DNA from: DT-110 sp964342305
GTDB lineage: Bacteria > Bacteroidota > Bacteroidia > Chitinophagales > Saprospiraceae
Assembly: GCA_964342305.1 (NCBI GenBank)
Contig: CAYFGK010000014.1
Span: forward strand, 1 to 64,000
DNA: 64,000 bases
Direction: 5' to 3'
Below are positions 44,701 through 52,095 of this stretch, one piece after another. Each line of letters begins with the position of its first letter. The first letter of the stretch is position 1. A program made the translations under genes and the position numbers. A model generated the notes under the pieces. That model was given only the letters and a program-made list of their open reading frames with translations. It searched no databases and was not told the DNA's origin.

Positions 44701-45406
44701 GCCCCCCGGGGCTACATACCAATGGTTCGTAGACGGGGAAGCGGTCACCGGCGATCATGATTTGACACTGACAAACATTCAGCAGACCAGGTGGGGAACG
44801 GTCATTACCAAAAGTAAGGGGTGCTACTCAACACCTACCCTGTGGGAAGTTTCGGTCTACCAGCCATCAGCTGATTTCCGGGTTATTGCCACGGATACCT
44901 TACTTACCGTTGGTGAGTCACTCGTTTTTGAACCGGATCTTCGGGAAGAGGGAGCCCGGTATGTCTGGAACTTTGGGGATGGTCATACCAGTACCGACCC
45001 GGTACCGGTTCACGAATACGAGCAGCCGGGCACCTATTACGCCAGTCTCCAGGTAACGGATAGCACCGGCTGCCTGGCTAACGAGACCCGACCTTTGCTC
45101 GTCACAATAAGCACTGGTGATGAACTCATCCCCGGTCTGGAAATCGATTGGAAGGTATCGCCGAATCCATTTATTGACCAGTTGCGCCTTTCGGCAAAAA
45201 TCGAAGAGGCCGGGAAATATCAAATCCAGGTGCTGACCCTGGCCGGACAGGAAGTACTCAGGCGAACCTACTCCTGGCATGCAGGTACGAATGAAGAGAC
45301 CATCGTACCGGAAGTACCGAACGGCACCTATTTCGTCCGCCTGACCAGACCAGGACATGCCGGAGGCCTATTGAAAACGGTCATAAAACAATCACCTAAA
45401 CCGTAG
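32756..45406 (+). CDS. Giant multidomain secreted protein with T9SS type A sorting domain
   Basis: A 4216-aa exported mosaic, probably a surface adhesin or matrix protein. Residues 1-32 are a signal peptide. FN3-like units with a recurring IYRD..EI...G..Y phrase fill about 140-1480. They are interrupted by carboxypeptidase-regulatory-like folds near 331-420 and 896-980. A propeller-like region with VGAPGAG / VGAPYHAS (FG-GAP type) spans about 1484-1867, and further regulatory-like folds lie at 1957-2230. A Gly/Ser-rich part (2450-2930) follows, then a BACON-like domain near 3325-3420 and two copies of a module described in the findings (3430-3545 and 3765-3877). Next come SprB (3883), Ig (3960) and PKD (WNFGDG, 4039-4108), and finally a T9SS type A signal (SPNPF, 4135-4216). 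The next gene is 48 bp on in the same direction. Ligand unknown. Confidence 0.88.
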   Translation: MRHLKSPWLHLAFRLFLVAIFTLGIVSSIQSQSLEVLNDQDNDAYLDIRWTIPQSCLTNSMGNAYANGVFLELLGDGERVYTQIIETKRPEDVDDRFRHYIGPDSSVTYTLNLYIQGPGTALEAGCTGFTDSGETLPFQAPSGITALGADNTDKVELEWTNNSKLSSNFVIVRKEGSKETVVDIIAGTDSIGLVIEYVDDFSFTNPKSLKNGIAYQYCIRTSSDLVDSLFAEDNHNVCLVDSVSTYDIGLTATDNAFVDKVSLAWNDVSDYASLINILRDGARLTTLPATATSFVDVNPVYGLESEYAVVLIGEDGLRFVQDLDGGGVDPIGHISGYVRTSQGIGIRNVKVGYEVTVFDSVYVDSTTTNREGYYSFDQLFFGRRANFRLYTEEKENIRFPTSPRFTSLSDDDFNAENVNFLADFVEQDLPRPVVIDTVIGGTGIDSVYFDISYAPDSFRTTYFQLYREGNLVAIANDRDGQIMRMSDLGGNPREFYRYNVFAYRINGDSTATDLASATIQYPDVEDPVNVSTTTSFSTSTMGAVTLEWEHNSTNFAGFVIYRDSVEIKTIRDTSIRHYTDFEGSPGEVYRYGVSAFRSIGGEAMESDIIEEINVAYPSFPQVTGLSATPVASANAMDLTWSLGAGAMDDNYTGFIIYRDAVEIGRVLKGAPLIFRDQWGVPGSNPYYEVAPFVENIDSVFVGSSEDESGTYPNLAAPTGFAAVGGSGSIAFSWNDLYNISQYTNFHGFILRYDGNTVVLEPGATELTIYPLTDATINASLTAFRMIDGTLYESTQVTTSANATITIPSALEKPGNLSVSTNIPTHIALTWTYPEYKFSTFIIRRDGVPIDTVPKGALGYYDYDTEVGETHEYSVQARYEESGMPTLLSQEIKGYGVRRNQARILGHLTHENGDLAELQHLEVTLNNGDTVLARTYTDPGGFFRFEELPEPDRQNELQVIVNQTNKSISLAQDTFPINNTPYLERDTMLLVLDTFLISDFPPRPLRDSIAQIISLTAQPFDEFNGVYLSWTLNDGLYDRVEILRGLNEIGFIEDGEPAFFLDTTAVPGFGYTYILKPVYDIDENNRIDGESQSITITHNPYPTVENLTASFGYFGADNAVGLNWSFPRLSDVDFYQISRNDEVIGLVEADKESRYEDKDGKPTSAYVYQIRAFKQRGTRLIQSEPVEVRLNYPAIADPVNLSVVSVPDTNGVRIAWEYIGEYVDAFRVFRDDELLSVISADSAYLYYDFFGIPEQDHEYRVVAVRADGDMNYQSVGALGIETFPPLLPVQNPTIQAQADDGNIRLTFTYDDLVVDSFEIRYNLTVAPAIDTTFIIGLSIEDLDEDGFLEYIDELTPNGYAQTYSIYTVANRDGMRYLSVPVVQSSTVPETPTPQNFTATDGTYDNLIRLTWALNFEATVDYLELTIDGGSTIILDGGIREYNHIINQQEAGVTSHSYSLRAVREVYGTTFPSTTVSETGYAGIDQRPGGAYNVSALSELGYSVSMSGTSALAGAPNSYGGNGAVVRFNYDGTRWTDAGITTKPGSASGNFGTDIDILENIAMVGAPGAGGFSETGSVVVYNYSGGSLSSANTVPFSSVALSSGGGVFYDYSSVEYGKSVALAKSSTGFFTGYSPGRGTRKTTQSNGSMSTGTFYEVYALRSSGTNSSFYLGSRESGGEQIFSTSGSGDYVAFGKSNKVDIFKKDTPGGISNTALVTLSGTGNFGREVFMTNKFLVVGAPAENRVFVYVRDGDEFNEIKVLSIPEIAGVSSSGANFGFSVSINNNYLLVGAPYHASPSAVTTNQGAVFVYEVAGEAINYITFISNPDLTSSAKLFGYDVTGTEDQFMIGAPILGGQGSVYFYSSDLSELWGDKITNLRASDGLLPGRVQVSWDFNGSAAALDGFKVYRDDVLIGETGKFATTFFDSDGIPGKEYVYTVRPFVGEEISNGKADVGYGLPNGLIEGDVVTLTGNAPVRDVIVEATAVVDGQKYTYRDTTDGNGHFFMSEIFYSNIQAEYTVTVSFEDHVFLEDTKTVQLSRDDNKESSLFFFDQTAYVIQGNIAYQDVKCGLDSIKVSAISRFTGGRTTRKEAYSDENGDYSLVVDPALEDLLEIRVEIQSMSVSQNLDSGDQDTIRHEFAADGQTLFTDLDNFEQLNILNFRDTLTYEAEFLVTTVCGGPASNGNFIIEVSTKDGCYNERFTTTTGGVAKAKLPPLDDLNILVKDVQQNNILNLLIVDYLKYRPDTLNLRRVHVQNANDDLTEVQIGNLIDRNLVYHRPANISLQTPFGEYLCDAPDVGIIRRDDLDDEVNLSFNVTELFDGLSCPVQEGYLIINNSAAKENTKDTLEYSEVLQGFPTHIFEPGEPNLVAPFRRGINVKYYSKIGDLLGEVIFPVVIEGSSSLPGADIIVDISDSDGQLKLPYMILRDPPGDGSFSTIEEGTTITKTYRSSESSSFGGGVLASFQGAIVSVGAFADVSIKGGTGSVDAREFSLESTLTESISTSNTSDFIGENSDVIVGVGSATAYTINESIVYDPSVCSLSKVQNFALSPGTIKTQWSYTVGQIKDIVSQLTVDTTDYLTGAKVLYNGTQPLTPSEAVGQTRARLENWKEVLSYHKEKTVPYFAFCSEDYDEAELFEERVRDGYYELVRKCADSRCNSYVYEVERRFDESDNKSSILEVVLGNQESGLTDEQESILEMDIPSSFTERVTKATQARNGFCATIGTSPGASFELNSSVDWTDNLVGQYEVAVSKVAYWLDSLQYSNNQVNSEVSDLNESSPGYLSQVKNYTFSAGVDIEVSESVTKSQSSSYTQTSYFNFDLSAGFYFKSEIGIGGGLAGPFSKIAENEGKLGGQIELALNTEDEKTFQEEVNTNITYVLSDDDPGDQFSVTVFKPVQTGHSPYFQLLGGRSSCPPEAGTIYRDRYEIAIFDTATQAAFNEFSFENLDPGTPATFYLQITNLNPFGEARDIYLYVDASTNENGAVIESSGQKLTGGNQGGGITLTYLGANQPLLLPISVTRSPNNFQFEDIDFIIRPSCTDGDLFVSIPRDGSIAPDTVSASFVFESPCTDIKLVGPDDDWLITRRNPFINGDREDLVVELIDYDPDNAVLEEIVLQSRQIGTGAGWNDVSALEINIPDNPVRGYQYPMSKDSLVIYNALNFAVDQVPKLFFTWDITEDFIGDDVNYPDGTYEIRAVAKCGTTGEVFSESSRGRIIRNSGGVFAQLEPSDQLYTLGDEISAVISKEINCNDVNDETNIVEVFRKSDSLAVPGTVACFPNLDKLIFQPTDISAFDGDTLVFKLKAIKDENGIIYPDSFQTEFLVLTRDLFVEDTEFSAEVYKGTTLRLQTRAFANSMAPVPFEVDVHGESWVTVTPQSSSVLPGSDGRILELALSTDNLSLGDTTATITVRSTSGTPSTNTIVINLRVLAKAPYWELDPSQYTQSMAMNLNYEFISLPGIISQDTMDQISVWIDEEIRGVSPILVSSNGAYATFNLVYGDPADVGKELEFRIWDASAGREYNGYPTVGDTIRFDPNVTLGTFLNPEIVYVNKSRDRARYIPLNGNGSWTLFSINSEETDMRTDQILRSLTMAQEGDLIKTRTQSAIYTEGAGWLANSGPSGLDTIEVEDGFQIYLQGPDDTLRVTGANAAYGIIPLRAGWNLIGYPLQTARPINDVLQITNISQGDNIRTVAQDGAFSNMVAFYDNIGSGLEWVGLPAVGMDVLRPFFAYQVFLQNDGTLLYPGATLPPPQPLSGNASLRSGQSPSVMDPETWVVETEKYPTNMVITGLLEVDGSYSMDPDDRIAAFVNGTCRGVSPLYEVDGMDPRMATLFVYGFGANDTIDIVIYDASENEVYYHDKDLVFSTNDIIGTFGNPYVFKPVTKRVDYALHSPLCTTDSTGLAVIEEVKGMKAPYSVRWSTGEEGPRLEGVLAGNYALTITDARGLELTDEVELDPQNVTITPPVIQQGRVQAVCFGNDLQLRIDSTQPPGATYQWFVDGEAVTGDHDLTLTNIQQTRWGTVITKSKGCYSTPTLWEVSVYQPSADFRVIATDTLLTVGESLVFEPDLREEGARYVWNFGDGHTSTDPVPVHEYEQPGTYYASLQVTDSTGCLANETRPLLVTISTGDELIPGLEIDWKVSPNPFIDQLRLSAKIEEAGKYQIQVLTLAGQEVLRRTYSWHAGTNEETIVPEVPNGTYFVRLTRPGHAGGLLKTVIKQSPKP

Positions 45407-45454
45407 CGGAAGGAGAACACTACCTCTCTTTTCTTACTTGAAAGATGTTTGTGC

Positions 45455-48400
45455 ATGAGAACTAAGCTAATTCTTTTCGTTGTAGGGTGCTTGCTCATTT
45501 CCACCGCTGCGGGACTGAAAGCACAGAATATGGTGGACCCGGATGACCCGTCCAGCTGGATGGTGAATACGTCTGCTCTGGCCAATTCGATGAATATTTA
45601 CGCGGTTATTGATGTGGCCGGCGTGGAATCCATCGATGAAAATGATGTAATCGGAATATTTGTGGCCGGCACTAATGAAATCCGGGGGGTGGCAAGTCCG
45701 GAGTTTATTGTATCCCAGAACCGCTACATTGCCAATATCTTTGTGTATTCCGATGAAGGGATGGGCGACCCGGATGGCTTATCTATTCTGGTGTACGATG
45801 CCAGTATTGATCGCGTCCTGCCTTCGACCACCTTTTATACTTTTTTGGCCAACGATATCATAGGGTCTTTTAGTGAGCCGGATACCATCGAAACAGTTAA
45901 GATCGATATTGCCATTAGTAAAGACGATGTGCTTTGCGAGGCAGACACCTTTGGCTGGGCCTCGGTCGATGTTTCCGGGACCGGCCAGCCTCCATATACG
46001 CTGGCCTGGAGCACGGGGTCGGATCAGGACAGTATATTTCATTTAGGGGCCGGCCGGTATTACCTGACTGTTACTGACGATAATGGGTTTTCCGAATTTG
46101 ATAGTGTTGATATAATTAACACCAATCGCCCCATCCTGGCACCAACCATTGCGGTGGCTCCGGCAGACACGGTTTGCGAAGGGCAGGATGTGTATTTATT
46201 TGCTGCCAGTCTGGAGCTCGAATCACCGGTGTACGAATGGTTTAACAATTTTGGCGATAGCCTCACGACTAATCCTTCCTGGTACGAACCTGATATTGCC
46301 ACTTCCAAAGAGTACGAGGTCCAAACGAATGTCCGCAATTGCCGGTCTCCGAGAACTAGTTTTGACGTTACCGTGTTGCCGGCACCCGTAGCTGACTTTA
46401 CGGTGAGCAATACGGTGGATAATACTTTCGATACCATTGTTTTTACTCCGGATAGTATCGAATTGGATTGGGCGTATTTCTGGGATTTTGGTGATGGAAA
46501 TACATCCACTGATGTGGTGGCTGAGCACGCATATACCCGCGAAGGAAGCTTTTTGTCATCACTCGTAGTAACCACTCCCGATGGATGTACTGACCGTTCA
46601 GTGCAGTATTTTGATATTAATGAAAAAGACCTGGATGTCGACTTTACCTTCTATCGTCCGCTTTGTGCCAATGATACCACCGGTTTTCTGTTTGCCCAGG
46701 CTTTGAATGGTACGGCCCCTTACGATTATTTGTGGAGTACCGGTGATACGACCCAGGCCATTGAAAACCTCGTGCCAGGAGTTTATAGCCTGACCATAAC
46801 GGATTTTGATGGCAATAAGCTGATAACTGCCTTTAATTTATTCCCCTCACGACAGGCCCTTGGTATACCCCGGGTGGAGGTCAATCAGGGGCGTTCCGTA
46901 TGCTACGGATCCGACATCGTTATGACGGCAGGTCTGGATAATCCCGATGTGGTTTTTCGGTGGTATACCACCGAAGATGGAACGGTGCCGTTGTTCACGG
47001 GGGATCAGCTGACCATTTTTAGCGTAGAGAATAACCAGACCTTTTTTGTGGAAGCTGTGCTGGGGCCATGTCTGTCATCCGAACGCGCTCGTCTCGACGT
47101 GGAAGTGACAAAACTCGATGCCTCTTTCGATGCCAATATCAGAGATGGTAACACCAGCACCGTATTCACATTTTCTCCTCTCGATGGTACGGGGGTCGAC
47201 GAATACAATTGGTCTTTCGGCGACGGACAAACCTCGACCCTGACATCCCCAACCCATACGTTTTCTCTGCCGGGGGATTACGTGGTAGAGCTCACCGTTC
47301 GTGGCAACACCGATTGTACAGAGACTTTTAGCATCCCGATTCGGGTTTCTGATGATCTTGATGTGGATTTCAGTTTTACGCGGCCGGTTTGTGCAGCCGA
47401 TACTACCGGCTTTTTATTCGCTCAGGCCGTTAGCGGGCGGGCTCCCTATACCTATCTCTGGAGTACCGGTGATACCACCCAGGCCATTGAAAACCTGGTG
47501 CCCGGGGAATACGGCCTGACCATCACCGATGCGGATACCACGGTGCTGGAAACAACCTTCGATCTCTTTGCCGATCAGCAGGAATTGGCAGTACCCCGCG
47601 TAGAAGTGAATCAGGGTCGGTCGGTTTGTGCTGGTGAGGATATTGTTGTTACAGCCGGATCCGATATTCCCGGTGTTACCTATATTTGGTACGATTCACC
47701 AACTTCCACCGAGCCGGTCTTTACCGGTGATCAACTACAGATCAATAATATTGAATTTGATCAGACCTATTATGTTGAAGCGGCCATTGGTCCCTGCCGA
47801 TCTTCCGAACGGGCACGTCTCGATATTGAAGTAGTTTACCTGAATGCGGCTTTCGTAGTCAACCGGATCGTTGGTAATACGAATACTGATTTCCGGTTTA
47901 CCCCTCTTTATGGTCGCAATGTATCGAGTTACCGTTGGGATTTTGGCGATGGACAAACCAGTATTGAAAGAGAACCCCGCCACACCTTCAGTGAGGAAGG
48001 TGAGTACTGGGTGGAGTTGCAGGTACGCGGACGAACAAATTGTACTGATACCTATTTGGTTCCCATCCGGGTTTCGGATGATTTGCTGGCCAGTGTGGCC
48101 GGTGATGTGGTAGCTTGCGAAGCGGATGCTACCGGCGAGCTTACTGCCGAAGTTGCTAATGGTCGTCCTCCCTTCTCTTACCAGTGGAGTACGGGTGCCA
48201 GAACCCAGACGATTACCAGCCTCGAACCCGGTAATTATCGGGTCACCGTTACTGATCTGAATAATAACCGGGCCATTGCGGAAGGCTCCGTCATAGCACG
48301 CTATGCTGATGGCATACCGCGACCGGTAGTTTCCGTAAACGGGGGTGAACCCATTTGCCCCGGTCAGGATGTCACCCTGCTGGCCCAAATGCCCAACGAC

Positions 48401-51400
48401 CCGGAAGCAACCTTTGTGTGGTTTGAGCCCGGCCGGGACGTGGTCCTGGGAGAGGGGCCACTCTTAGTGTTAGAGGAAGTCACCCGATTCCGCGAGCTGG
48501 AAGTTGTCACCAAAATCGGAGATTGTTATTCGGAGCGCCGGCTAGTATCCATCAATGTGCCCGATGTAGATCTTTCACTGGCTATTCCGGGGGGAACGAT
48601 TGCTACCAATGATAGCCTGTTCATGCAGCTGAGAGGTACTACGCCGGTCGAGCGCATCCACTGGTCTTTTGGGGATGGTAGCGAATTGGCCGACGGTCCG
48701 GAAATTGTACGCTACGCCTATCCGGTTTCCGGGCTCTATACGGTCCGGGTAACCTGCCAGTTGCCGAATGGGTGTACGATCATCATTGACCGGATGCTGC
48801 GGATCGTCGATCCCGGGGCCATGCAGATATCTATGCAATCTGTTTTCCCTTCCTGTGCCGGGCAGGATAACGGCATGATCGTGGCTCAGGTGTCGGGTGG
48901 CCAGGCACCTTACGAATTTCAGTGGAACACCGGTGAACCCGGTGCCATCATTCAGGGACTTGCTGCGGGGACCTATACGGTAACGGTAACGGATGCACAA
49001 GGTCTTTCGAATACTGGTCAGGTTACCCTGCAGAATCAAATGAATGAATTGCCGGCACCCGAAATATCGGTCTTAACGGATGGTCCTTACTGTGCCGGGG
49101 ATGATCTGACCCTGACTGCTTTTTCGGAGGCTAGCGGGGTGGATTACTTTTGGCTGGATGGTAATAATCCAACCCAGGTCCGGTTTGTCGGAGAACAGAT
49201 CGTATTGCCAGATCAGCAGGGAGATGTTACTTTCTTTGTAGAATCGCGGATGGGCGGTTGCGTTTCGGAAGAACGTACCTTTATTGAGTTGGAGGTCAAT
49301 CGACCAGTGGCCGATTTCACCATCTCACAGGAGCCCGCTTTGGTAGGAACTGATGTATCCTTCCAGGCACTGTTGCCGTCGGTATCCAACAGTTATTTCT
49401 GGGACTTCGGCGATGGAAATCAAGGTAGTGCCAGTCAAACGTCCAATACGTATTCCGGTCCCGGTACTTTTCAGGTAACTCTGGAAGTGGAAGGAGAGTC
49501 GGGGTGCCGGTCAGAACGGACTAAAGAATTGGAAGTCATAACGCCCAGCGCCTTTTTTGCCACCTTTGCCGTTACCGATAACCCTTGTGCCGAAGATGAA
49601 AGCGGCCGGATCGAGGCATCGGTATTCAATGGTACAGCTCCTTATGCGTTTGCCTGGAGCACCGGTCAGGATCAGCCAACCATTTCAGAACTGGCAAATG
49701 GCTCCTACTCCGTAACCATAACGGATGCACGGGGGGAGCGTATCCGGGAAACGATTGTCGTTTCCAGCCGCATCCCGGCACTTACCGACCCGGAAGTGAT
49801 TAGTACGGCGGGTGAAGACGGACTTGTTTGCTCGGGGGCTGACGTAACGCTTTTCGGTGTGTCAAACCAGGGATCTGATGTGGATTTTTACTGGTACGAC
49901 AGTCCCCAGGCCGGAAGCTTATTATCGGGTGAGAATGCCTTCGACCTGATTGATGTCCAGGAGTCCGTTACCCTTTTTGTCGAGACGGGTATTGACGGGT
50001 GCCGTTCGCGGGCCCGTACCGAAGTGACCATTGACGTAGAGGATGCCAACCGTGGATTTACGGCTGACCGCAGGAAAGTGAATCTGGATCAGGAAGTGAG
50101 CTTTCAACCGGTTCAGACCAATCCCGGAAATACCTACAACTGGTATTTCGGCGACGGAGGTGTATCCAGTGAAGAGGCACCCGTTTATGCGTACGGAGTC
50201 GCCGGCACCTACGATGTACAACTTATTGTCCAATCCGCTTCGGGCTGTGTGGAAGGGATTAGTGAACCGGCTTTTATCGAGGTCGTGGACGATGGCCAGT
50301 TTTCAGTAAGCCTGCGCGTGCAGGCACCATCCTGTTCCGGCGTATCAGATGGTGCTCTCCAGCCGGAACTGCTGAATGGTACTGGCCCCTTTACGTATCT
50401 TTGGAACACAGGAGCCACTACGAGCAGTTTGTCGAATATTAGCGAAGGGACGTTCGGACTGACTGTCACGGATAGTGACGGAAATACCGCATCAGCGTCG
50501 GTCGGGGTAGAACCGGAGAATGAGGTTCCCGCTATTCCAACCATTTCTATCATTGGCGATACCCTCTTGTGTGCCGGTGAGTCGGTAACCCTTTTTGCTG
50601 CTACCAACGCTCCGGTTCATCGTTACCAATGGTTTAACCAATCGGGTGAACTCGTGGCCGTCGGATCGTCCTATACCATTGCCCAACCACAGGATGGGCA
50701 GGTAGTCAGATTGATCACCCAAAATGGTGCTTGCCAGTCTCCTGAGGCTGAGCGGACACTGGCAGTAGTGACGCCCAATGCCAATTTCTCCTCCAATCCG
50801 GTTCGGGATGTTGTTTTGGGGGAACCCGTACAGTTTACGCCCGCAATAACTTCCTATGCTGCCTATGAGTGGAGTTTTGGCGATGGCCTGGCCAGTGATC
50901 AGACCATGCCGGTTCATACTTACCAAAATTTGGGGAGCTTTGATGTCAGCCTGCGCGTGACCGATGGGTTCGGGTGCTCTGCCGTTACCCAACAGAATAA
51001 TGCAATCCGGGTTCTGGAGGAAAACAACATCGTAGTTACCGCCTCAGTTGATCACCTGAAATGCGAAAATGATCAGTCTGCTGGTGTGTCCCTCGAAATA
51101 GCTTTTGGGGCAACCCCCTACACAGTTAACTGGACCGATGGCGCCGAAGGAATCGCACGGACCGGACTGTCACCGGGGTTCTATACTTACCGCGTTACCG
51201 ATGCCCTGGGGCAGCTGGTCGTTGATAGTGTTGAGGTCCGGCTCGAAGAACAAACCGTTACGCCACCCACCGTAGAGGTGAATGGTGGTTTGCCCGTTTG
51301 TGCTGATGATTTGTTTTTCCTGATTGCCGACTCGGGAAGCGGCGAGGCTTCCTATAATTGGTATAATTCGGGGAACGAACTGCTGTCTGCCGACAGAGAC

Positions 51401-52084
51401 ATGTACGTAAGCACCGGCATTCCCGAATCAACAACCTGGTTCGTTGAATCGGACGAAGGGGGATGTACCTCCGCTCAAATCCCCGTAGACATTACCATTC
51501 AGAAACCGGATGCTGATTTCCGGATCTCACCCCAATCAAATATCCGGGAAGGGGATGTCGTCCAATTACGACCAATTGATGAACGTACCACCTACAGCTA
51601 TCGCTGGGATTTTGGAGATGGTGGCTGGAGTACCTTTGTGACCCCGTACTATTTTTACAATAAACCGGGTACCTATGACGTCAGCCTGGAAGTAACCGAT
51701 GAAGATGGTTGTAAAAACACCCTGGTGAAGGAATCCTTTGTGAATGTGATCCGCCTTGGGGCAGGGGCGCCGATCGGGGGAATCCCCGAAGAGGTGGTGG
51801 TATTCGGTACCAGACCGTCCGACCTGTCGGCAGCAGCTTATCCGAACCCGTTCCGGGATAACATCTGGATCCGGTTTGAAAGCGAACAACCTCAGGTGGT
51901 GGTGCTTGATCTGGTTGATGCCCTCGGCAAGGTGATTGTCCATCAGGAGCTAGACCTGGAGGCGGGCATTACCGCTCACCGACTTCCGATTAATAGCGGG
52001 CAGCTGACTCCCGGCTTGTATTTTCTGCAATGGCGGGCAGGTGCCCGGAGCAAGTCCGTCTCATTGATTCATATTGAACCCTAA
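45455..52084 (+). CDS. Giant secreted protein of eight SprB-Ig-PKD units with T9SS type A sorting domain
   Basis: A 2209-aa exported protein. The ATG at 45455 is used (MRTKLILFVVG); the frame two codons earlier opens only with TTG. Signal peptide 1-24 (cut near KAQ). Residues 27-145 repeat the module seen twice in the protein upstream. Then eight super-units follow, each with a SprB-type segment (APYTYLWSTGDTTQAIENL), an Ig-like CHU_C-type domain with a Cys pair, and a PKD domain. The PKD FGDG motifs lie near 46489, 47217, 47946, 48669, 49411, 50151, 50876 and 51612, a period of 723-742 bp. The C-terminus (YPNPFRDNIWIRF) is a T9SS type A signal. SprB in Flavobacterium is a gliding adhesin, so a cell-surface adhesive role is a fair guess. 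Units 2 and 3 are nearly identical in places, which shows recent unit duplication. Confidence 0.92.
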   Translation: MRTKLILFVVGCLLISTAAGLKAQNMVDPDDPSSWMVNTSALANSMNIYAVIDVAGVESIDENDVIGIFVAGTNEIRGVASPEFIVSQNRYIANIFVYSDEGMGDPDGLSILVYDASIDRVLPSTTFYTFLANDIIGSFSEPDTIETVKIDIAISKDDVLCEADTFGWASVDVSGTGQPPYTLAWSTGSDQDSIFHLGAGRYYLTVTDDNGFSEFDSVDIINTNRPILAPTIAVAPADTVCEGQDVYLFAASLELESPVYEWFNNFGDSLTTNPSWYEPDIATSKEYEVQTNVRNCRSPRTSFDVTVLPAPVADFTVSNTVDNTFDTIVFTPDSIELDWAYFWDFGDGNTSTDVVAEHAYTREGSFLSSLVVTTPDGCTDRSVQYFDINEKDLDVDFTFYRPLCANDTTGFLFAQALNGTAPYDYLWSTGDTTQAIENLVPGVYSLTITDFDGNKLITAFNLFPSRQALGIPRVEVNQGRSVCYGSDIVMTAGLDNPDVVFRWYTTEDGTVPLFTGDQLTIFSVENNQTFFVEAVLGPCLSSERARLDVEVTKLDASFDANIRDGNTSTVFTFSPLDGTGVDEYNWSFGDGQTSTLTSPTHTFSLPGDYVVELTVRGNTDCTETFSIPIRVSDDLDVDFSFTRPVCAADTTGFLFAQAVSGRAPYTYLWSTGDTTQAIENLVPGEYGLTITDADTTVLETTFDLFADQQELAVPRVEVNQGRSVCAGEDIVVTAGSDIPGVTYIWYDSPTSTEPVFTGDQLQINNIEFDQTYYVEAAIGPCRSSERARLDIEVVYLNAAFVVNRIVGNTNTDFRFTPLYGRNVSSYRWDFGDGQTSIEREPRHTFSEEGEYWVELQVRGRTNCTDTYLVPIRVSDDLLASVAGDVVACEADATGELTAEVANGRPPFSYQWSTGARTQTITSLEPGNYRVTVTDLNNNRAIAEGSVIARYADGIPRPVVSVNGGEPICPGQDVTLLAQMPNDPEATFVWFEPGRDVVLGEGPLLVLEEVTRFRELEVVTKIGDCYSERRLVSINVPDVDLSLAIPGGTIATNDSLFMQLRGTTPVERIHWSFGDGSELADGPEIVRYAYPVSGLYTVRVTCQLPNGCTIIIDRMLRIVDPGAMQISMQSVFPSCAGQDNGMIVAQVSGGQAPYEFQWNTGEPGAIIQGLAAGTYTVTVTDAQGLSNTGQVTLQNQMNELPAPEISVLTDGPYCAGDDLTLTAFSEASGVDYFWLDGNNPTQVRFVGEQIVLPDQQGDVTFFVESRMGGCVSEERTFIELEVNRPVADFTISQEPALVGTDVSFQALLPSVSNSYFWDFGDGNQGSASQTSNTYSGPGTFQVTLEVEGESGCRSERTKELEVITPSAFFATFAVTDNPCAEDESGRIEASVFNGTAPYAFAWSTGQDQPTISELANGSYSVTITDARGERIRETIVVSSRIPALTDPEVISTAGEDGLVCSGADVTLFGVSNQGSDVDFYWYDSPQAGSLLSGENAFDLIDVQESVTLFVETGIDGCRSRARTEVTIDVEDANRGFTADRRKVNLDQEVSFQPVQTNPGNTYNWYFGDGGVSSEEAPVYAYGVAGTYDVQLIVQSASGCVEGISEPAFIEVVDDGQFSVSLRVQAPSCSGVSDGALQPELLNGTGPFTYLWNTGATTSSLSNISEGTFGLTVTDSDGNTASASVGVEPENEVPAIPTISIIGDTLLCAGESVTLFAATNAPVHRYQWFNQSGELVAVGSSYTIAQPQDGQVVRLITQNGACQSPEAERTLAVVTPNANFSSNPVRDVVLGEPVQFTPAITSYAAYEWSFGDGLASDQTMPVHTYQNLGSFDVSLRVTDGFGCSAVTQQNNAIRVLEENNIVVTASVDHLKCENDQSAGVSLEIAFGATPYTVNWTDGAEGIARTGLSPGFYTYRVTDALGQLVVDSVEVRLEEQTVTPPTVEVNGGLPVCADDLFFLIADSGSGEASYNWYNSGNELLSADRDMYVSTGIPESTTWFVESDEGGCTSAQIPVDITIQKPDADFRISPQSNIREGDVVQLRPIDERTTYSYRWDFGDGGWSTFVTPYYFYNKPGTYDVSLEVTDEDGCKNTLVKESFVNVIRLGAGAPIGGIPEEVVVFGTRPSDLSAAAYPNPFRDNIWIRFESEQPQVVVLDLVDALGKVIVHQELDLEAGITAHRLPINSGQLTPGLYFLQWRAGARSKSVSLIHIEP

Positions 52085-52095
52085 TTCCGATTGTG

